A DNA stretch of 35,844 nucleotides from Candidatus Zixiibacteriota bacterium (GTDB taxonomy: Bacteria > Zixibacteria > MSB-5A5 > CAIYYT01): positions 1 through 35,844 of the forward strand of contig JADYYF010000070.1 of assembly GCA_020853795.1 (NCBI GenBank), read 5' to 3'. Every line of letters begins with the position of its first letter. Position 1 is the stretch's first letter. A program made the position numbers and the translations under genes. Of the stretch, positions 31,600-35,844 are shown piece after piece. The notes below the pieces were generated by a model. That model was not told the DNA's origin, did no database searches, and worked only from the letters and a program-made list of their open reading frames with translations.

Positions 31600-33372
31600 G
31601 TGAAACATCTCACCGGAAGTCTGGCCGCGACCGCAAGTCTCGACTCCGAACAGGACAAGAATGAACTGGTCGCGGAGATCAATCGCGTCATCAAGCCGTC
31701 ACGTGCGGCGACCGTCGACAATGTCTATCTCGGTGTGCTTGATGCCGCCTCCAACCGCGTGAATGCGCAGGGCGGGTGCTTCGGTTTGGCCGAGCTGGCG
31801 CGTTTGGCCGGCCTGATCGTCGATGTGCCGGTCTTGATCGGTCACAAGAAGCAGGAACTGCCGATCGGCCGCGTCTTCAAGGCGGAGGTCATTGAGCGCG
31901 ATGGCGCACCGTGGTTGCGCGCCTACTTCTACTGGCATCGCGAGCAAACGGGTGCCGACGAACTCAAGGCCGGGATTGATGCGGGCGTTTACCGCGAATG
32001 CTCGCTCGGATTCTTGTACGCCCAACCCGAGTGCGGTATCTGCGGGCTCGACATGCGCAACTGCCGCCATCGGGTGCATGAGCCGGTGCGGGTCGGGAAT
32101 CGCGAAGTGCGCGCGTTCTACTTCTACCGGAAAATTCAGCGCGTGTTGGAAGTGTCGCTGGTGTATCGTGGGGCCGTTGACGGCACCGCCGTTTCGACCC
32201 TGGCGCATCCCAACGCTCACGGCGAGGCCGATCCCTTTTGGCGGCAAAACGCCGCAATCATCTTCGATCCGTCCCAGCTTACCGTCGCACCCGGCGAACT
32301 GCTGATCGAACCCTTGTATCGTGGCGTGTGGCTGAGGCTCGATTCGTCCGGCGCGCAGATGCCCAACGGCGAGGAGTTCGATCATCCGGCCGCCGCTGAA
32401 GCTGCTGCGAAGATCGCCGAGCGCAAGGCCGTTGTCATCTGTCAAGCGATCGCCATGCGCGGTTCCAGTCGCCTGCCGGTGCGGAGCCTGCTGCGATCGA
32501 GCAATCGGGCGCGCGCCCGGCTCGTGGCATTTGACATTCTCCGCCTCGACGGCCATGATCTGGCGCACCTCAGTCTCCACGAGCGGCGGCGGTCGCTGCA
32601 GGAGTTGGTTGAGCAGGTCGACGGCCTCGAACTGGCGCCGCTGCAGCGGTGCTCGCTGGGAGAACTGGCGACTCACCCGGAACGTCACGGCTCAGCCGAC
32701 GGTGCGCGCATCATTTCTATCACCGCCAGCGGTTGCACCGTCACGGAATTTCGCCGCAAGACGCACCTGCGGGTCATGATCAAGCCGGAGTCGCTCGATG
32801 AGCACCGCCACTCGCTGGTTGCCCAATTGCGTGACGGCGAAACGCTCAAGCTGGAACTGCCGGACCCTGCACTTGACCTGACGACGCCCCTGGTGTGGAT
32901 CGAGCCGGTGCCCGGCGATTCGCAGCGCTGGCGGATGATCGACAGTGCCTGCGGCGATCGCGATTCTGATCCGGCCGAGGTTTTGACCAAGTTGCCGCCG
33001 CGCACGCGCCATCGCTTTGTGCTTCTGCTCGACACCAACGGCAACGCCTGGCTGCATCTGCGCCTGTCGGGCACCGAGCGGCTCTTCAAGATCGCGCTGT
33101 TGCGGTTGCCGCTCTTGCAGCTTGGCCGCCGGTTCTGGAGTGCGGCGATTGAGGCGAGTCCGGCGGCAATTCCGCAGGGCGTCCGGGTCCTCGATCGCGG
33201 CGTTGTCGAACAGTACTACGAGTGCCCCGAGTCCGGCGCCACGCTGACGCTCACCGGCGAGACGCTGCGCGACCGCTACGTCTTCAGCCGCACCAAACTG
33301 AGCGGACATCGCGCCTTCCTCTTTTCCCGTTCGGCCAGCGCTGCGCCGCTGCCGAGTCTAGCCGAGGAGTAA
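31600..33372 (+). CDS. Phage head-maturation-protease-like protein fused to degenerate DNA-ligase-like domains
   Basis: A 590-residue protein with three parts. (1) About 40-200, prohead-protease-like: VDVPVLIGHKKQELPIGRVF, then CSLGF and a Cys knuckle CGICGLDMRNC (145-156 region), a common feature of this head-protease context. (2) About 231-395, ATP-dependent DNA ligase-like: LLIEPLYRGVWLRL stands where ligases have EPKxDGVR (motif I), VVICQAIA where they have the DGE motif III, and an intact-looking motif IIIa, VAFDILRLDGHDL followed by LSLHERRRSLQELV. (3) About 467-578, resembling the LigD 3'-phosphoesterase: RFVLLLDTNGNAWLHLRLSG and VRVLDRGVVEQYYE, then LTLTGETLRDRYVFSRTK. The nucleotidyl Lys is absent. 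Start: GTG 31600 behind SD AGGAGGT (short spacing); GTG 31537 lacks an SD. Confidence 0.7.
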   Translation: MKHLTGSLAATASLDSEQDKNELVAEINRVIKPSRAATVDNVYLGVLDAASNRVNAQGGCFGLAELARLAGLIVDVPVLIGHKKQELPIGRVFKAEVIERDGAPWLRAYFYWHREQTGADELKAGIDAGVYRECSLGFLYAQPECGICGLDMRNCRHRVHEPVRVGNREVRAFYFYRKIQRVLEVSLVYRGAVDGTAVSTLAHPNAHGEADPFWRQNAAIIFDPSQLTVAPGELLIEPLYRGVWLRLDSSGAQMPNGEEFDHPAAAEAAAKIAERKAVVICQAIAMRGSSRLPVRSLLRSSNRARARLVAFDILRLDGHDLAHLSLHERRRSLQELVEQVDGLELAPLQRCSLGELATHPERHGSADGARIISITASGCTVTEFRRKTHLRVMIKPESLDEHRHSLVAQLRDGETLKLELPDPALDLTTPLVWIEPVPGDSQRWRMIDSACGDRDSDPAEVLTKLPPRTRHRFVLLLDTNGNAWLHLRLSGTERLFKIALLRLPLLQLGRRFWSAAIEASPAAIPQGVRVLDRGVVEQYYECPESGATLTLTGETLRDRYVFSRTKLSGHRAFLFSRSASAAPLPSLAEE

Positions 33373-33373
33373 C

Positions 33374-33715
33374 ATGAAGAAAGCCAAACTTGCGCATCCG
33401 CAGAACCACAGCTCGGACGCGCCCGATCTTTTCCGCCGCGACAACCTGCTGCGCCTGCTGCTGACGATCGTCGTTGCGGCGGCCGGACTGATTACCGCGT
33501 ATCACGCCACGATCTACGGCCTCAAGGAGCAACTGGCGACCAAGGCCGACCAGCAGCTTGTTGGCGCGATCGATTCGCGGCTGGTGCACATCGAAGCGAT
33601 CCTGAACGAGCGCGTCGCCACCAAGACCGAGTTGCGCGAAGTCCGCGATCACCTCAACCAGAAACTGCTCGGTATCGAGGCGAAACTGCGCCTGCTGCCC
33701 GAGGAGGGAAGATGA
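33374..33715 (+). CDS. Small membrane coiled-coil protein of the head module
   Basis: The 113-residue protein has one transmembrane helix (about 28-46, LLTIVVAAAGLITAYHATIY). A Lys/Glu-rich helical region follows (about 50-105) with heptad-like spacing (LVGAIDSRLVHIEAILNERVATK). This size and layout are seen in phage proteins near holins and in XhlA-like proteins, though XhlA has its membrane helix at the other end. SD GAGGAG overlaps the end of the upstream gene. It begins one base after that gene's stop and shares ATGA with the next. Role unknown. Confidence 0.75.
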   Translation: MKKAKLAHPQNHSSDAPDLFRRDNLLRLLLTIVVAAAGLITAYHATIYGLKEQLATKADQQLVGAIDSRLVHIEAILNERVATKTELREVRDHLNQKLLGIEAKLRLLPEEGR

Positions 33716-34119
33716 CCACTGATGCAATGCTGGCGGCGTTGCACGCCCACGCCGCCGACCTTGAGGCCGATGCGGTCGCTGCGATTGACTTCGCGCAGTT
33801 GCAGCGCGACCTCGAGGCCGCCGGCGCGCTGATCACCGAGCTTGATCGCCGCGCCGAGATCGGCCGGCGATTGCTCGCGAACTTCCGCAGCGATCTGCTG
33901 AACCGCGCCCGCGCCGTGGCCAAACTAACCGGCCGCGGCGCGCGCCTGACCGAGAAATTGATACTTGCCGAGTCGACCACACTCGATGAGTTGCTCGCGC
34001 TCAAAGACGACATCGACCGCGAATTTGACACGGCCTTTGCCCGGACGCTCACCGAGTCCCGCCGCGACGGGACGAGCGATGGGGCCAGGCTGGAACCCTT
34101 CAAAGTGGGGAAGAACTAA
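33712..34119 (+). CDS. Helical protein of the head module, unknown function
   Basis: A 135-residue, Ala/Leu/Arg/Asp-rich protein that should be almost all alpha-helix, with no Cys, signal or membrane segment. Position between head protease and decoration/capsid genes would suit a scaffold or capsid-assembly factor, which are often short helical proteins without sequence conservation; that is inference. Its ATG overlaps the upstream TGA (ATGA at 33712-33715), so the two are coupled. The last 20 residues (GTSDGARLEPFKVGKN) are likely unstructured. Confidence 0.72.
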   Translation: MTTDAMLAALHAHAADLEADAVAAIDFAQLQRDLEAAGALITELDRRAEIGRRLLANFRSDLLNRARAVAKLTGRGARLTEKLILAESTTLDELLALKDDIDREFDTAFARTLTESRRDGTSDGARLEPFKVGKN

Positions 34120-34170
34120 CCCGCGAGCCGCAGGGAGACTTGCGACTCATTCACAAGCAGAAAGGAACTC

Positions 34171-34593
34171 ATGGCTGTCCGTGATCAAAATCTCGAAGCC
34201 ACCGGCGCGCTCTATCTGACCTTTGCGATCAGCCAGACCGCCAGTATCGACGACCTGAAGGATGCCGACATCGGCAAGGCCGTCAAACTCGCCAACAATT
34301 TTACCGTCAGCCCCGCGACCGACAATGCCCAAATCGTCGGCAAGCTGGTGGCGCTCACCTTAACCGACGCCGACAACGGCAAGCGCAAAGCGAGCGTGCA
34401 AGTTGCCGGCGTGATGACGCTGCCGATTGCGACGACCTATCCGGCACTCGGCAATCGCGTCGTCGGCGCCGCCAACGGCCGCGTCAAGCAGGCGCCCGCG
34501 CTCGGCGCTTACGATCCGGCGGGCGGCAATCTCGCCCGCGGCACGGTGCTCGCCGTCAACGGCACGACCGACTGCACCATATTGCTCAACTAA
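34171..34593 (+). CDS. Capsid decoration-like protein (DUF2190 type)
   Basis: A 140-residue, Ala/Val/Thr/Gly-rich beta protein. It has the pattern typical of head decoration or DUF2190 proteins: an early DIGKAVKLANN segment, then GKLVALTLTDADNGKRKASVQVAGVMTLP, PALGNRVVGAANGRVKQAP and a final RGTVLAVNGTTDCTILLN. Such proteins bind the outside of HK97-fold capsids and are normally encoded just before the major capsid gene, as here (12 bases upstream). SD AAAGGA precedes the ATG. The assignment is by pattern and position. Confidence 0.72.
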   Translation: MAVRDQNLEATGALYLTFAISQTASIDDLKDADIGKAVKLANNFTVSPATDNAQIVGKLVALTLTDADNGKRKASVQVAGVMTLPIATTYPALGNRVVGAANGRVKQAPALGAYDPAGGNLARGTVLAVNGTTDCTILLN

Positions 34594-34605
34594 AAGGAGA
34601 CTCTG

Positions 34606-35709
34606 ATGGAACTGGAAACTTTGCAGCAGATTCCCGAATCCCTTTGGAATCTTGCCGCTGTTGATACGCCGGCCAAGGTGGCGGGGGTCGATCTGACGCG
34701 CGCCACCGGCCTCAAGGTTACGCGCGAAACCTATCAGGAGGCGCAGACCCGCGGGCTCTCGCTGACCCAACTGCTCGAAACCGACGAATACGATCCGTCG
34801 CCGGCGAAGTGTCCCCTGGATGCCTTTGAGCGCCAGTTGGCCGCGGCCGGCGTGCGCGTCAGCGGCAAATCGCCCGACACGGTGGAGTTGTTTTACCGCC
34901 AGGCGCCGACGCTGTTGCCGGAATTCGTGATGCGCGAAATCCGCCGCGGCATGGAGATGCGCCCGATGTTCAACCAGCTCACCGCCGCGCAGACCGTGAT
35001 CGGCTCGAATCGCTATTCGCCGCTGTATATCGCCATCGCGCCGACCGATACACGCCTGTCGCTGCGGCCGCTCGGCGAGGGCGCCGAAATCCCGCAGGTC
35101 GCCGTCGGAGAGCAGAAGCACACGATCACCGTACCCGACTACGGCGTCGCGCTCAAGACGTCGTACAAGACCCTGCGCCACAAGACCACCGCGCAGTTCA
35201 AGGTCCTGCTCTGGTACATCGGGTTCCGGCTGCAATCGGACAAGGTGGCGCTGCTGGCGGACGTCGTCATCAACGGCGACGGCAACGCCAACCCGGCGAC
35301 CGTGATCAACACCGATGTCACGGCCGCACTCGACTACGACGATCTGATCAAGTTCTGGGCGGAGTTCAGTCCCTTCGAACTCAACACGATCATCTGCCAC
35401 AAGACCAAGATGCGGCAGTTGCTGAACCTGGCGGAATTCAAGGACCCGCAATCGGGTTTCAAGTTCCACGCGACGGGCGAACTGGTGTCGCCGCTGGGCG
35501 CCAAGCTTGTCCGTTGCGACGACATTGCCACCGACCTGCTCGTCGGTCTCGACTCGCGCTTCGCCGTCGAGGAGGTAATCAGCCAGCCGCTGATGGTCGA
35601 GTTCGACAAGATCATCGAGCAGAAGTTCGAAGAGGCGGTCATCTCGGAGTCGGTGGCCTTCGCCAAGGTCATCAAGGAAGCCTCCCTCGTCCTTGACGAC
35701 TCCTTCTAA
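34606..35709 (+). CDS. Major capsid protein, HK97-fold
   Basis: The 367-residue protein follows the decoration-like gene. It has an N-terminal helical region (1-95), then an apparent N-arm/E-loop region SNRYSPLYIAIAPTD and a beta-strand stretch QKHTITVPDYGVALKTSYKTLRHK, a typical capsid spine turn. A P-domain helix (TAALDYDDLIKFWAEF) follows, then ICHKTKMRQLLNLAEFKDPQ and a C-terminal LLVGLDSRFAVEEVISQPL and VAFAKVIKEA, as in many HK97-fold capsid proteins. Strong SD AAGGAGA lies seven bases before the ATG. I see no separate scaffold domain; the 95-residue N-terminus could serve as a delta domain removed by the upstream protease, which is inference. Confidence 0.85.
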   Translation: MELETLQQIPESLWNLAAVDTPAKVAGVDLTRATGLKVTRETYQEAQTRGLSLTQLLETDEYDPSPAKCPLDAFERQLAAAGVRVSGKSPDTVELFYRQAPTLLPEFVMREIRRGMEMRPMFNQLTAAQTVIGSNRYSPLYIAIAPTDTRLSLRPLGEGAEIPQVAVGEQKHTITVPDYGVALKTSYKTLRHKTTAQFKVLLWYIGFRLQSDKVALLADVVINGDGNANPATVINTDVTAALDYDDLIKFWAEFSPFELNTIICHKTKMRQLLNLAEFKDPQSGFKFHATGELVSPLGAKLVRCDDIATDLLVGLDSRFAVEEVISQPLMVEFDKIIEQKFEEAVISESVAFAKVIKEASLVLDDSF

Positions 35710-35733
35710 CCCTCCCGCTCCGCACCGCTCGAA

Positions 35734-35754
35734 CCCTCCGCCTCTGGCGGAGGG
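35734..35754. repeat. Perfect hairpin after the capsid gene
   Basis: CCCTCCGCC (35734-35742), loop TCT, GGCGGAGGG (35746-35754). There is no T-tract, so it is probably another dispersed palindrome or a partial attenuator between capsid and downstream genes. Confidence 0.7.
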
Positions 35755-35783
35755 GCGGGCGGCGGAGAATGCGAAAGGACATT

Positions 35784-35844
35784 ATGCAGACCCTGATCGA
35801 TACCTCGACCGCGCACTACGCCGCCGGTCCCGGCTTCACGCGCC
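35784..35844 (+). CDS. Start of the next head-module gene, cut by window edge
   Basis: ATG at 35784 with SD AAAGGA (35774-35779) opens a frame that is still open at the window end: MQTLIDTSTAHYAAGPGFTR. Twenty residues are too few to identify it. Position after the major capsid protein suggests a head-completion or connector protein. An in-frame ATG at 35769 has its SD too close. Confidence 0.5.
   Translation, partial: MQTLIDTSTAHYAAGPGFTR

Overview
The window reads as a chromosomal stretch of an uncultured bacterium, most plausibly from the FCB (Fibrobacteres-Chlorobi-Bacteroidetes) side of the tree or a neighbouring candidate phylum such as Zixibacteria. This placement is an inference. It rests on a secreted protein ending in a FlgD/T9SS-like beta-sandwich, a PEP-CTERM protein, many SD-led short operons, TTG/GTG starts, and gaps packed with short palindromic repeats. 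No ribosomal RNA is present to settle it.

Layout. 1-8001: core metabolism, with the end of guaA, fumC, a membrane coiled-coil protein, pfkA, a two-tRNA transcription unit with its own promoter and terminator, a CdsZ-like zinc-ribbon coiled-coil gene and guaB. 8062-10183: RNase P RNA, then recJ. 10188-17958: acyl-CoA metabolism, with a MeaB-type GTPase, a split B12 mutase (large and small subunits), a small secreted protein, an acyl-CoA dehydrogenase, a metallo-beta-lactamase-fold hydrolase and a PccB-type carboxyltransferase. The mutase carries the Phe/Gln pair of isobutyryl-CoA mutase rather than the Tyr/Arg pair of methylmalonyl-CoA mutase, so mutase plus dehydrogenase may join isobutyryl-CoA to butyryl-CoA oxidation. 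18072-20120: two lipoproteins, one a trypsin-like protease. 20218-26926: one apparent operon from a good promoter, with a small zinc protein, a radical-SAM-family protein that has lost its iron-sulfur cysteines, rsmB, a membrane PASTA protein without kinase, rpe, and then cvpA.

26927-28101 is about 1.2 kb without a convincing gene. It holds many copies of one dispersed repeat, several hairpins and a nested three-tier inverted repeat that could be a structured RNA. From 28102 to the end lies a tailed-phage head module: portal, large terminase, a head-maturation-protease fusion, two small helical proteins, a decoration-like protein, major capsid protein and the first codons of another gene. No integrase, lysis or replication gene is visible. 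A host-type PEP-CTERM gene sits tail to tail with the terminase, and host-type repeats lie between portal and terminase, so the module may be an old or domesticated element.

The most unusual items are: (1) the head-protease gene, whose middle looks like an ATP-dependent DNA ligase fold without the catalytic lysine and whose C-terminus looks like a LigD 3'-phosphoesterase; (2) the cluster-less radical-SAM/DUF2344 fusion; (3) the isobutyryl-CoA mutase signature; (4) a PASTA protein standing where the rsmB-stp-stk-rsgA-rpe cluster normally carries a kinase; (5) the nested structured element before the phage module. All family assignments were made by reading motifs, without database searches.
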